Assembly (NCBI GenBank): GCA_019915015.1
Contig: JAHBBC010000077.1
Location: 1-45,081 of the forward strand
Origin: Auriscalpium vulgare
Lineage: Eukaryota; Basidiomycota; Agaricomycetes; Russulales; Auriscalpiaceae
Direction: 5' to 3'
DNA length: 45,081 nt
Made by a program: the position numbers and the translations under genes
Notes under the pieces: generated by a model
The model's input: the letters and a program-made list of their open reading frames with translations, nothing else
What the model was told of the DNA's origin: nothing
Databases searched by the model: none
In this document: positions 11,078 through 22,229 of the stretch, in pieces
How the letters are laid out: each line of letters opens with the position of its first letter
Position numbering within the stretch: the stretch's first letter is position 1

Positions 11078-11943
11078 CTCCACGCAATGCAATACCCACT
11101 CCACACCGATTTTTACTTTTTTCTGGCATGCAGGTAGATTTTGACTGAATTACGCGTACCTTCAGGACATGGACCGCATCGTCGATGCGCATTCTCGTAT
11201 GTACTATGACTATGTAGCAGACACGTCTTGTACATAGTGAAATCAGAAGCTCAGATTGGGCGACGCAAACGAGACCTCTGCAACATCACGGTGGACCGGC
11301 GTCAACACGAACCTTCAGCGAGCCGCACTGTACTACTGCTTGACTTTGATTGTGCTGCGCAGAATCCACGCCTCAGCATACGCGAACGATCCATATCATT
11401 TGTACATGCGCACCTTGATTATGGAGCTCAACTCGCAGTAAAAAATCGCCGAGTTGTTCCGCCCATATCTAGGCAAGGTCCATCAGTAAAAAGTCATCCT
11501 AATGTCGAAGGGAATTGGAATGAAGGAGAGGCGCGCGCTCGTATACGCATGCCAGTGGAACATCCCCGCGCACTCTCCTCGGCCACTCTCTGCCCAACCA
11601 CCCCGCCGACAGTGCGCTGCGCCCTCCAGCGCGCACCGGCGCTGTGTCGCGGTCCCTCGTCATCGTCTAAGCGAAGGAGGCCCACGAGCAAGTACTATCG
11701 GCCCGATCCCTTCCGCCCAACTCCAGGTGACTCTCGCCCGGCTGAGCGACTCTTGCACTGGCTAGTAGTTGCCTCGCACACACATACATCGCCGCACGTT
11801 CTCAGACTCAATGCTGCGTCGTCGCCGCCGCCGCCGACTCGTGGCTACATGGCTCTCGGGTATCTCGAACGTGTCGCCTGGTTGCTCGAGATCTGCTTCG
11901 ACATCTAATTGGCACAATTTCCCCGTCTCACAAGCCGGACCTG
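11078..11943 (+). repeat. 3' flank of copy C, duplicated in the array
   Basis: From the stop of copy C to about 11660 the DNA matches the flank behind copy D (13524-14130). From about 11300 it also matches 16745-17100 behind copy E (shared landmarks: GAACCTTC.GCGAGCCGCAC, CACGCCTCAGCATACGCGAACG, CCGCCCATATCTAGGC). About 11760-11940 is the 5' flank of the next unit, found again before 15124, 18213 and 19120. No gene was recognised in it. Confidence 0.75.
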
Positions 11944-12012
11944 ATGTCTCGACGAGCAGGCCGCCGAGCAAGCGATGCTGAGCTGGCGCCCCTCCACGGA
12001 AATCCCGTGAAG
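11944..12012 (+). other. candidate start exon of kinase unit D
   Basis: ATG followed by 22 codons (MSRRAGRRASDAELAPLHG...) ending in AAG|GTATGT, a good splice donor. The same module occurs at 15124-15192 and 19120-19188 with open frames and, broken, at 18213-18278, each upstream of a kinase C-lobe or its remains. Codon alignment is preserved in the three open modules, which suggests coding use as first exon of the ancestral kinase gene. The joining exons between it and the C-lobe exon at 12640 could not be traced with certainty. Confidence 0.5.
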
Positions 12013-12639
12013 GTATGTTGCTGTTAGTATTACGGCTAGTCGGATACTCAACTCAGACTCAGCATCGCACACGCGTGTCCCAGCCATCACTAAACCACGC
12101 GCACATCGCGTCGACCTCGCGAAACACATCTGGGCGCGCATCAAAGGCTGGATATGGAATACTAGACGCTACGATCGTAACGATGTGCACTATGTGAGTA
12201 CTCCAGAGATACGAATGTGGAGCAGCTGACGTTCAACCTTCGAGCACAGGTGACCGTCACCTTGCGTGCAGGGAGCTACACTCGCCCGCATCCTCATCTT
12301 CCATGGCCAGTATGTATTACTCCCTGGGGTCTACATCCAACGCACGATCGCTCTCCACGTGCACGCCACGAGCTGTCCTCGAGTCGTCGCCCATTCGCGC
12401 CCGGCGCTCGACCCTGACGCGCGCATACATCGCGGTGGCAGGTGCCCTCGTCGACAACGGACATCACCAGAGCCCTGTACACACCTGGTCAGTACACTGC
12501 TGTTCATCGCGCTCACATTGTTGTCCTCATCGCCCTCGCTCAACCTCTCGCCCGACAGCACCCAACCCTACCCAACACCACGCCCCTGCACACCCTACCT
12601 GCGCCCACGACTCATCGCGCATTGACGCCATTTCTGTAC

Positions 12640-13523
12640 ATGCCTTCGCGCACCCTCGCATCGCCGCCGCCGACCCGTGGCGCCATCAACTGCTTTCGTT
12701 CGGAAATGTGCGGCATCCGTGAAGCCCCGGGCCTTCGTCCCGTCGCGAACGTCGGCCGGCGTGTGCTTCGCACCATCGCCTTCGCGATGCTACAGCCGGT
12801 CCGCGAGCTGCGTGGCGACGAGTTCGTGAAAGCATGGCTCGATTGTGTGAGATGTACGTCGCACCGGGATTTCTGTCCGAGTCGCGCGCTGACTTGTACC
12901 TAGGCCATCGTCATCTGTGCAAACAGGGCGTCCAACAGAGAGGGCCTAACCTCTCCAATTTCATGTACTGCAGGAAGGGCGGCGCTGTTTGCGGCTTTTC
13001 CAGCGATTGGGATCTGGCCAACATCCAAGGAGAAGAAAACACTCACGGCTACCTAGAACGCACCGGCACCATCCCCTTCATGCCGCTCGAGCTCCTCAAT
13101 TCCAAGTATTGGGCTGGAGAAATCGAGAGGACCTACTATCACGACCTGGAGTCGTTCATCTGGGTCCTCGTCTTTCAGTTTCTCAGCTTCGGCAAAGACG
13201 GGAGGAGGCTCCAGAAAGGTGCAGCCGACGAGTGGGAAACAGGAAACTATGAGCAGTGTCAAGAGAAGAAGCTGGCCTTTGTGGTGACAGGTGGCATGTT
13301 GAAGAAAGACATCGCACAGGCTTGGAAGGATGAGTGGCCACTAGCGCGTGACCTTCTCACTGTCACCGCAGGAGCCTGGGTCCTCCGACGGCCCGGACTA
13401 CAGCGGCGGCGGACCAGAAGCCCAGGCGGAGTCCGCCAGCCCGTGGTTGACCCCACATCGGATGATACCTATTACACGACCGTTATCGAGACCATGGAGG
13501 ATTACGGATATTCAGTACAGTGA
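12640..13523 (+). CDS. FunK1-like kinase C-lobe protein, copy D
   Basis: Two exons (12640-12853, 12904-13523; 50-nt intron) give 277 aa. It starts at MPSRTLASPP, parallel to the other copies. C-lobe motifs: ELRGDEFVKAWLDC, SSDWDLANI, RTGTIPFMPLELL, and YYHDLESFIWVLVFQFLSF. The catalytic loop reads QQRGPNLSNFM, so both His and Asp of the HRD triplet are lost, while the Asn equivalent remains. The second half is nearly identical to copy C (CQEKKLAFV, KKDIAQAWKDEWPLARDLL), so C and D share a recent ancestor, as do their 3' flanks. A candidate start exon lies at 11944-12012; if it is used, the product is longer. It is open but likely a pseudokinase. The N-lobe is missing. Confidence 0.65.
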
Positions 13524-15123
13524 CTCCGCGCAATGCGGATGCCCACTCCAAACCGAATTGTACTGAGTTTTTCGGCATGCAGGTATAGATTGTGATTGAA
13601 TTACGCGTACCTTCACCACATGGACTGCATCGAAAATCGATGCGCATTCTCGTATGTACTATTATTATGTAGCATACAGGTCTCGTACATAATGAAATCA
13701 GAAGCTCAGATTGTGCGACGCAGACGAGTCCTCTGCGAAATCACGGTGGACCGGCACACGAACCTTCCGCGAGCCGCACAGTACTGCTTGACTTTGATTG
13801 TGCTGCACAGAATCCACGCCTCAGCATACGCGAACGATCCATACCAGTTGTACATGCGCACCTTGATAATGGAGTTCAATTTGCAGTCAAAAATTGCCGT
13901 TGTTCCGCCCATATCTAGGCTAGATCTAGTCTCCGTTGCCGACCTTGCGCGGAAGACAGTCGTTCCGTAGGCTAGGTCCATCAGTGAAAAGTCATCCTAC
14001 TGTCGAAGGTAATTGAAATGAAGGAGAGGCGCGGGCTCGTATGCGCTCGGACCATCCCCGCGCGCACTCTCCTCCGCCACTCTCTGCCCAACCACCCCGC
14101 CGACAGTGCGCTGCGCCCGCTAGCGCGCACTGGCGCTGTGTCGCGGTCCCTCGTCATCGTCTAAGCGTGGACTGCGCCGCCAGCTGCCGTACTTGCGGGG
14201 CGTCCGCACCGTGTCGTGGACTGGTTCTTGAAGGCCGCCACGGCACTGCGGGAGCGGACAGGTGGCAGGACTGTTGTGTTTTGTGGTAGTTCAAGTCGCG
14301 GCGCTGGCGAGAAGAGGGTGAGCACGAAGGCAGGGCTGAGAGAAGCAGAACACGGACCGGTCGCAGTCACAGGCCTCGCAGGCCACCACAATGCTCCGTC
14401 TTGAAGCACGGCCGTCCTGGATCTGCGAGATGGCGCGGGCTTGGGACCGAATGTCTGCGTTGCGAATCAGTCGTGACGGGGCGGGCGAGACGGAATAGGG
14501 CGCGCGTACTGGAATCGCTGGGAGGCACGGCGGAGGCACGGTCCGTCACGGTGTAGCGTAGCAAACGAACGTGGCTTTTTGCTCGCTGGCTTGTGCAGGC
14601 TTGTGTGGCTCGGACGGTGCGGGTGCTGGCACTGCGGACAGGAGCGTGGCGCGGGCGATGCGGTTTAGCTGGCCGTGGTGCGGCTCAGCGGGCGGTTCAG
14701 CGCAAGCAGACCCTTATAAAAACCCTGCGATGCAGGCAGGCGTCGGGCCAACGAGGAAAACTCGCCTGTGCAGCGTTCAAAATGCTCGTGGGCGTGAGGT
14801 CTACGGTCATGTCAGCGACTGGATGAGAGATGCCAGAGCGCAGTCATACGCACCGTCGGACCAGGTTCGACCGCTCCATAGGCCCCCGAAGGTCCACTGT
14901 CGCAGCGAAGAGCGATCTGTGAATGTGAGTGCAGCAAGATGATCGCGAGATGTGCAGGGAGCAAGCATGGGCCCGTGACTTCCGGTCGGGAGTACGTCGC
15001 CGCCGGCTCGTGGCTATGTTGCTTACATTGGCTCCCGCGTATCTCGACCGCGTCGCAGGCTGTTTCCTCGATAACTCTTCGACATCTATTTGGCACAATT
15101 TATCCTCTCGCCAGCCGGACCTG
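13524..15123. repeat. duplicated flank between kinase copies D and E
   Basis: 13524-14000 repeats the flank of copy C. About 14000-14990 is a block found again at about 16935-17890 with only scattered changes (landmarks: GGTGGCAGGACTGTTGTGT, CACGGACCGGTCGCAGTCAC, GACCAGGTTCGACCG). About 15000-15120 is the 5' flank shared by four kinase units. Open frames in the 1-kb block exist on both strands but carry no family motif, so the block is listed as non-coding repeat. Confidence 0.7.
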
Positions 15124-15192
15124 ATGCCTCGACGAGGAGACTGCCGGGTAGACCATACTGAGCTGGTGCCCCTCCATGGAGATCCCGTGAAG
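15124..15192 (+). other. candidate start exon of kinase unit E
   Basis: Open 23-codon module beginning MPRRGDCRVDHTEL and ending PVK at AAG|GTATGT, aligned codon by codon with the modules at 11944 and 19120. It sits about 310 nt before the C-lobe start at 15504. Confidence 0.5.
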
Positions 15193-15503
15193 GTATGTTG
15201 CTGTTCGTATGACGGCTATTCAGATACTCAACTCAGACGCAGCATCGTACACGCGTCTCGGAGCATGTTCTGCAATTGCTGTCGAAACTGTGCTGCCACG
15301 CGCACACGGCGAGGCTGCCAACTTGAACCCTCGTCCACCATCGCTAACACACGTCCACATCTCCCCGCTCTCCTTACAGTAAGCCGCCGCCAGGTGCGTT
15401 GCACATTAGCTGCATTGCTTGCATACTAACTCGCTCTCGACCGACAGCAACCTACTACGCCTCACCGTGCGCCTGCCAAGAACTCTGACCGCTCGCGCCG
15501 CAC

Positions 15504-16412
15504 ATGCCCTCGCGCATCCTCACGTCGCTGCCGCTGCACAACGGCGCCATCGGCTACTCTCATATGGAGACGGGCGACATCTGTGATGTCCTTCGTCCTC
15601 TCCCGAACGTCACTCGCCGCATGTATCGCGTCATCGTCTTCAAGCGGCTGAAACCGATCAGTGAGCTGACCGGCGAAGACTTCGTCAAAGCATGGCTTGA
15701 CTGCGTGAAGTGTACGTCGCGCTTGGAATGATTTCTGATTCACGCTGACAGGTACCTAGGTCACTATCGTTTGTGGAGAAAGGGCATCCAACACAGAGAT
15801 CCCAGCCTGTCCAACCTCATGTACTACAAGAAGGACGACGAAGTTTATGGTGTTCTCAACGACTGGGACCTGGCCAACGTCAAAGGAAAAGACGATGGCC
15901 ACGCGCACCTAGAGCGCACGGGCACCGTACCCTTCATGCCCATCGAGCTCCTCACCGAAGAATATCGGCATGGGGAGATTACGAGGACCTACTGGCACGA
16001 CCTCGAATCTTTCATCTGGATTCTCGCCTATGTCGTCATCACCTACCAGAACGGCGAGAAGGTCAAGGGGGGGCAAGCCGACGCGTGGATCACTGGTGAC
16101 TATATTCAGTGCCGCAAAGAAAAGTGGACATTCCTCAGCGATCCCCTCATTGATTTGAACCAGGACCCTCCTGAGGGTTGGACCGAGCAGTGGCCACTAA
16201 CGTATATGCTTCTTGAATTCGTGCAACTGCGCGAATTCCAACGCCTCAATCCGAACGTGATTGTCGCACAGGAACAGCCGCCCATGGAAGAGGAAGTTGA
16301 GGGCTTGGATGACAAAGATGTGTTTGAGGCACAGGTACAGAAAGAGGAAGTTGAGTTCTATGGTAGACTCAACGGCATCGGGAAGAAGGGGGCCCCAAAC
16401 TTGTGGAAGTGA
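15504..16412 (+). CDS. FunK1-like kinase C-lobe protein, copy E
   Basis: Two exons (15504-15711, 15760-16412) splice to 286 aa; a TGA in the 48-nt intron makes splicing necessary. Motifs in order: PLPNVTRRMYRVIVFKRL, ELTGEDFVKAWLDC, catalytic loop HRDPSLSNLMYY with Asp and Asn present, LNDWDLANV as metal-binding loop, RTGTVPFMP, and YWHDLESFIWILAYV. The C-terminal tail has an acidic EEEVEGLDDKDVFEA insertion absent from A. No N-lobe (no Gly loop, no Lys) is encoded in this frame, so phosphotransfer is doubtful despite the intact HRD and DWD. It is the best-preserved C-lobe-only copy and ends with the same GKKGAPNLW terminus as copy A. Start exon 15124-15192 may belong to it. Confidence 0.7.
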
Positions 16413-18212
16413 CCGTATTTATCTAGACAGTATGTACTTTGATAGCGTGTATGTAGCCGAATATGCACAGTCTCATACCCCTTGGCGTTCGCGGGGGGTT
16501 TGATCCGAACCTAAAATATGCACGTTTAGATAGTGCCGAGTAATTGAAGATCCTCAGTAATTTCTTCCACGCAGTCTCTCGATGAACCACGTAGAGACCG
16601 CTATGATATGCCGGGAGAAATAGTGCTGAGTAATTGGAAATGCTCGGATTCTTGCACGAATTGCATTGGTCGATTGACGACGCAGAGAGCGTGCTGGGCA
16701 CCAGCGAGCAGACGCGGATGTTCAAGTTCTCTATGCTCGATTAGCGAACACGAACCTTCAGCGAGCCGCACAGTACTGCTTGGCTTGAATTGTGCTGCGC
16801 AGAATCCACGCCTCAGCATACGCGAACGATCCATACCCGTTGTACATACATACGGACCTTGATCATGAAGCTCAACTTGCAGTCAAAAATCGCCGTTGTC
16901 CGCCCATATCTAGGCTAGGTTCATCAGTCAAAAGTGATCCTACTGTCGAAGGTAATTGAAATGAAGGAGAGGCGCGCGCTCGTATGCGCATGCCAGTGGA
17001 ATATCCCCGCGCACTCTCCTCGGCCACTCTCTGCCCAACCACCCCGCCGACAGTGCGTTGCGCCCGCCAGCGCGCACCGGCGCTGCCTCGCGGTCCCTCG
17101 ACATCGTCTAACCGTAGACTGCGCCGCCAGCTGCCGTACGTGCGGGCGTCCGCACCGTGACGTGGACTGGTTCTTGAAGGCCGCCGCGGCACAGCGGAAG
17201 CGGACGGGTGGCAGGACTGTTGTGTCATGTGGCAGTTCAAGTCGCGGCGCTGGCGAGAAGAGGGTGAGCGCGAAGGCAGGGTTGAGAGACGTAGAACACG
17301 GACCGGTCGCAGTCACAGGCCTCGCAGGCCACCGCAATGCTCCGTCTTGAAGCACGGCCGTCCTGGATCTGCGAGATGGCGCGGGCTTGGGACCGAAGGT
17401 CTGCGTTGCGAATCAGTCGTGACGGGGCGGGCGAGACGGAATAGGGCGCGCGTACTGGAATCGCAGGGAGGCACGGCGGAGGCACGGTCCGTCACGGTGT
17501 AGCGTAGCAAATGAACGTGGCTTTTTGCTCGCAGGCTTGTGTGGCTTTTCGGACGGTGCGGGTGCGGGCGCAGCGTGGCGCGAGCGATGCGGTTTAGCAT
17601 GGTGGGCGGTTCAGCTGGCCTACGGCAAGCAGACCGTTAAGAAATACCTGCGGGCGTCGGGCCAACGAGGAAGGCTCGCGCGTACGGCGTGATGCTCGTG
17701 TGCGTGAGGTCCACGGCATGTCAGCGAGTAGATGAGAGATGCCAGAGCGCAATCATGCGCACCGTCGGACCAGGTTCGACCGCGCCATAGCCCCCCGAAG
17801 GTCAACAGCCTGCCTGCGGGCCTCAGCACAGGACACTGCGCCATGTAGCTGCCAGATGGGTGGAGGAGGCAATCGGTGGCGGTCTGTCGCAGCGACGAGC
17901 GATCTGTGAGTGCAACAAGATCGAAGAAAGCGGCATTGGCCCAACTCCGATCCGACTCGACTTGGGCGGAGACGCGACTCCAACTCTCACCGATGCGGTT
18001 CCCTCGCACGCACAATGTCATGCATGTCGCCCCACGTTCTCAAAGCAGACTCTGTCCTCGCGCATCCTTGCAGAGTCGCCGCCAGCTCGTGGCCACATAT
18101 TGGCTATCGCGTATCTCAACCGTGTCGCCTGCTTCCTCGAGACTCTCTTCAACATCTCTTTTACCGTGAATTGGCACAACTCTCTCGTCTCAGACATCGC
18201 AAGTCGGACCTG
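16413..18212. repeat. duplicated flank between copy E and the 5'-only relic
   Basis: 16413-16570 is the A/E/F-type 3' flank. 16745-16935 repeats the C/D flank, about 16935-17890 is the second copy of the 1-kb block also at 14000-14990, and 18080-18210 is the shared 5' flank. The order shows that a unit of about 3 kb was duplicated in tandem. No protein-coding gene was recognised. Confidence 0.7.
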
Positions 18213-18790
18213 ATGCCTTGACAAGAGCGCCGAGCAAGCAATGCTGAGTTAGCGCCCCTCCATGGAGATTCCGTGAAGGTATGTTGCGCCTGTTGGTATT
18301 ACGGGCTACTGGGATACCGTCAACTCAGACATAGCATAGCACACGCGTGTCCGAGCCATCGCTGTCGAAACCGTGCTGCCACGCGCACACCGCGAGATGA
18401 TCTTATCAACCTCGCGAAACACATCTGGGCGTGCATCAAAGGCTGAATATTCGATACTTGACGACTCTACGATCGTAACGATGGGCACTATGTGAGTGCT
18501 CCAGAGATACGAACCTGCAGCAGCCGACGTTCAACCTTCGAGCACAGATGACCGTCACCTTACCGTGCAGGGAGCTACACTCACGCGCATCCTCATCTTC
18601 CATGGCCAGTATTATTCCCTGGGGTCTGCACTCAACGCACGATCGCTTTCCACGTGCACGGCACGAGGCGCGTCCTCGAGTCGTCGCCCATTCGCGCCCG
18701 GCGCCCAACCCTGACGCGCGCATACATCGTGGCAGGGGCACTTGTCGACAACGGACATCACCGGAGCCCTGTACACACCTGGTCAGTACA
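18213..18790 (+). pseudogene. 5'-only relic of a kinase unit
   Basis: The start module reads ATGCCT then TGA, so the first exon is dead at codon 3, and it is 66 nt instead of 69. The downstream exon-like stretch 18330-18490 matches 12070-12195 before copy D, and 18531-18790 matches 12236-12500. The C-lobe never follows: about 300 nt later the 5' flank of the next unit (copy F) begins. The unit lost its 3' half. Confidence 0.6.
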
Positions 18791-19119
18791 CTGCTGTTTG
18801 TCGCGTTCATATTGCTTTCCTCATCGCCCACGTCGCCCACGCTCAACTTCTCGCCCGACAGCTCTCAACCCTACCCAACGACCCGGCACCACACCACGCC
18901 CCTGCGCACACCACCTGCGCCCACGAACCCACGGCTACACGCATACATCGCCCTCGCACGTTCTCTCAGAGTCAACGCAGATCTCCTCGCGCATGCTTCC
19001 ATCGCTGCTGGCTCGTGGCTAGATTGGCTCTTGGGCATCTCGACCCTGCTTCCTCGATGCTTTCTTCAACATCTAACTGGCACAATTATCTCGTCTCAAC
19101 CCCCTCAAAGCCGGACCTG

Positions 19120-19188
19120 ATGCCTCGACGAGCAGACCACCGAGCAGGCGATAGTGGGTTGGCGCCCCTCCATGGGGATCCCGTGAAG
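19120..19188 (+). other. candidate start exon of kinase unit F
   Basis: Open 23-codon module (MPRRADHRAGDSGLAPLHG...) ending at AAG|GTATGT, the closest of the four to the consensus. It is about 300 nt before the C-lobe exon at 19484. Confidence 0.5.
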
Positions 19189-19483
19189 GTATGTTGCTGT
19201 TAGTATTACGGCTAGTCGGATAACTCACTCTGCTGTCGAAGCCGTGCTGCTACGCGCACATCGCGAGGCTGCCAGCTTGAAACCTCGTGCACCATCACCA
19301 TCATCCGCTCCTCGGCGCTCTCTTCAAACTGCCCCTGGGTGCGTCGTACATTAGACGTGCTGCTCGCATACTAACTCGCGCAGTCGCCCGACAGAAACCT
19401 ACTACGCTGCGCCACTCGCCTGCCCAGAGCTCTGACTGCTCGCGCACGCCGTCACCGACATCGCCATTGCACGTCTTCGGCAC

Positions 19484-20408
19484 ATGCCTTTTCGCATCCT
19501 CACGTCGCAGCCGCTCCATTGCGCCATCGGCTCGGAGACGGGCAACACCTATGATGTCCTCCGTCCTCTCCCGAACGTCACTCCCCGCGCATATCGCATC
19601 ATCGCCGTCAAGCGGACGAAACTGATCTCTAAGCTGAACGGCGACGAATTCCTGGCGGCCTGGCACGACTGTGTGAAGGGTACGTCGCGCTTGATTTTGT
19701 CCTGAGTCACGCTTACACATACCTAGGTCATTATGGCTTGTGGAAAGGGGGCGTTCGTCACAGAGATCCCGGCCTGTTCAATCTCAAGTACTGCGAGGAG
19801 GGTGGCGTCGTTCACGGCATTCTCAACGACTGGGACCTGGCCAACGTTAAAGGAAAAGACGATGACCACGCGCACCTAGAGCGCACGGGCACCATATTCT
19901 TCATGCCCCTCGAGCTCCTCTCCGATAAATATTGGCAGGGGAAGATCACGAGGACCTACTGGCACGACCTCGAATCTTTCATCTGGATTCTCGCCTATGT
20001 CGTCATCACCTACCAGAACGGCGAGAAGGTCAAGGGGGGGAAGCCCGCGCGTGGATCACTGGGGACTATATTCAGTGCCGCAAAGAAAAGTGGACATTCC
20101 TCAGCGATCCCCTCGCCGATTTGAACCAGGACCCTCCTGAGGGTTGTACCGAGCAGTGGCCACTGACCTATAGGCTTCTTCATCTTGTGAAAGACCGCGA
20201 CCATCAACGCCACCGCGTTATTGACGTCTTTAATTTGGTCGAGGCACAGCCGCCCGCGAAAGCCAAGCCGGAAGGGTATGTTTCCTAGCGATTTAGTATC
20301 CGATTGTCAACTGACCGGGCGTCATCTAGGATGACAGAAGAAGAATACATCTACGGTTTGTTCAGCGAGCTTGGGAAGAAGAATGCCCCAAACTTCAAGT
20401 GGCAGTGA
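19484..20408 (+). pseudogene. FunK1-like kinase copy F, frameshifted
   Basis: Exons 19484-19679, 19727-20275 and 20330-20408; the last intron (54 nt) is unique to this copy. The product matches copy E but one base is missing near 20045, in GGGGGGAAGCCCGCGCG against GGGGGGCAAGCCGACGCG of E, so the frame shifts after EKVKGG and returns only in another frame (ITGDYIQCRKEKWTFL to APNFKWQ). The exon-1 Cys codon before the intron has become Gly. The catalytic loop reads HRDPGLFNLKY, keeping Asp and Asn. It is probably a young pseudogene, or a sequencing slip in the G6 run. Confidence 0.7.
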
Positions 20409-22207
20409 CCGTATTTTTCTAGACAGTATATACTTTGATAACATATATGTTGACCCGATATGCACAGTGAAGTAATGCTGAGTATGTAACTGCAAATGCT
20501 CAGTGATTTCCTGCACGGACTCCAGGGCACCGGGAAGGCGCGGCTGTTCTCTATGATCGATTAGTGATGACGAAGGAGCCGGAGAGTACTGCTGTACTGC
20601 TGGGCTCTGAACTCCTGATCGTCCTGCGTAGAATCCATGTCTCAGCGTACGCGAACGATCCATACAGTACCAGTCGTACGCACCTTGATCCCGCAGTTCT
20701 CACCGTCGCTCCGAGTCCGCCCATGTCTAGGATAGGTCCACGGCATTAGAAAAACCTGCGATGCAAACGGGCGTCGGGCCAACGAGGAAGGCTCACGCGT
20801 GGCGTCAAATAACGCACCAAGTCTCCTATCAAGTTGTTCATTCTCGGCCACTTGGTTGGGAGGATCGAGGGTCCTTCAGGAAGCATAATCCAGCCGCTAT
20901 GCAACCGTGGGGTGGAGCTTGGAATCGGCGACGACAGGCAGGGCTGTTCGGAGGGCAAGGCGTTCCAGCTGGGCGAGTCGGCGGCCGCAGGAGCCAGCGT
21001 ATGGCTGGGATATGTTGTGCACTGATTTTGGGCAGGTTTGCTGGACGCTTGAACCGATGCGAGTGTTCAGGGCAGGAGAAAATCAGGAAAAATGGTTGGG
21101 AAATGAAGCCTCCGCATTTTCAGTGAATGAAGCAGAGGCAGCGGTTGCAATGACTGAAAGCGACGCTGAGACTGTCGTCCGCGCAAGGTCGGCAACGAGG
21201 CTCGGCCGACGCGTGACCAACCGCCAAGGCTTTCCCTTTGTCTGCTGTTCCCCCATTTCCTGGAACATTTATTCCGGTCACCGTCCTGGGAACGACACGA
21301 AGCCATCAATATCGCTGCCAGTCGACCCCTCGCTTCATGCGCAACTGGATTTTCTTACCACTTTCTCTGCAATGTCTGAAGATCGGCGACGGTTCTCTCG
21401 TCAACCCTGCCCCCAAGGTCAAGTCGACACGAAGACCCCGGATGATCAATCGTCAGCCCTGACCGACGACAGAGGGAATTAGAAAAGGGGCGATTTGGTG
21501 AGCAGCTCGAGTTTACTGTTCTTCGCTGTTCTGAGCCCTCTCCTGCGCACACCGCCAGACATTCTTGTATATCTGGCCAGCCGCACGGCCAGCCATCTAC
21601 GCAACCCGTCCAGCAAACAAGCCGTCGTCACCAGTGCTTGCCGCGCGCTGCCAGCCATCCACACGCTGCCCGCCTGCTGCATTGTCAGCCATCGGAAGCA
21701 GAGGTGCATGGTCGCCTAGTCGCGAAGTATCGGTCACCAGCCATCGCCAGTGCTGGCGGAGGCAAAACACAACTCGTGTCTTAGCCAGGTCTTCGTGCAG
21801 TCACCGAATTATCGTCGCTCGTGCAAGCCAACCCGCTACGCTGGTGATTTGCGGATAAGCCAGCAGCCGCTTGTTTACTGCATCCCCGGCTGGCCAGAGA
21901 CGGCCGTCATATCTGGTGAGCAGACTTTTCGATTCCCTCGAATTTCTTTCCTTCTTGTTTCCTTCTTGGTGGACGCCTTGGTCGCTCCGCTTTGTTGTTG
22001 TTTTCCGTTCGCGCCGCGGTCCGTGTGACTGTCGGTGTTGCGTCGTCTTTCCTTCGTGTTCGTGGTCCAGGACAACGTCCATCTACCTCTCGACGCTGCG
22101 CATGACCATCAGCGATTATTCCCATGCTATCGCCCGACATGACTCGCGCGAGAATGCGCGTCGACTCGCCTTACTTAGTGCCCGCGCCGCACTGTCCACG
22201 TGACGTG

Positions 22208-22229
22208 ACATTGTGACATGTCACAATGT
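22208..22229. repeat. 22-bp perfect palindrome
   Basis: ACATTGTGACA followed directly by its exact reverse complement TGTCACAATGT, in otherwise featureless DNA. It could be a dimeric regulator site or a chance or cruciform sequence. No neighbouring gene clearly uses it; the nearest start is 880 nt away. Confidence 0.7.

Noticed and set aside
14161..17600. Long minus-strand frames conserved in both copies of the 1-kb block
   Set aside because: They are open in both copies because the duplication is recent; no family motif, and lengths differ between copies.
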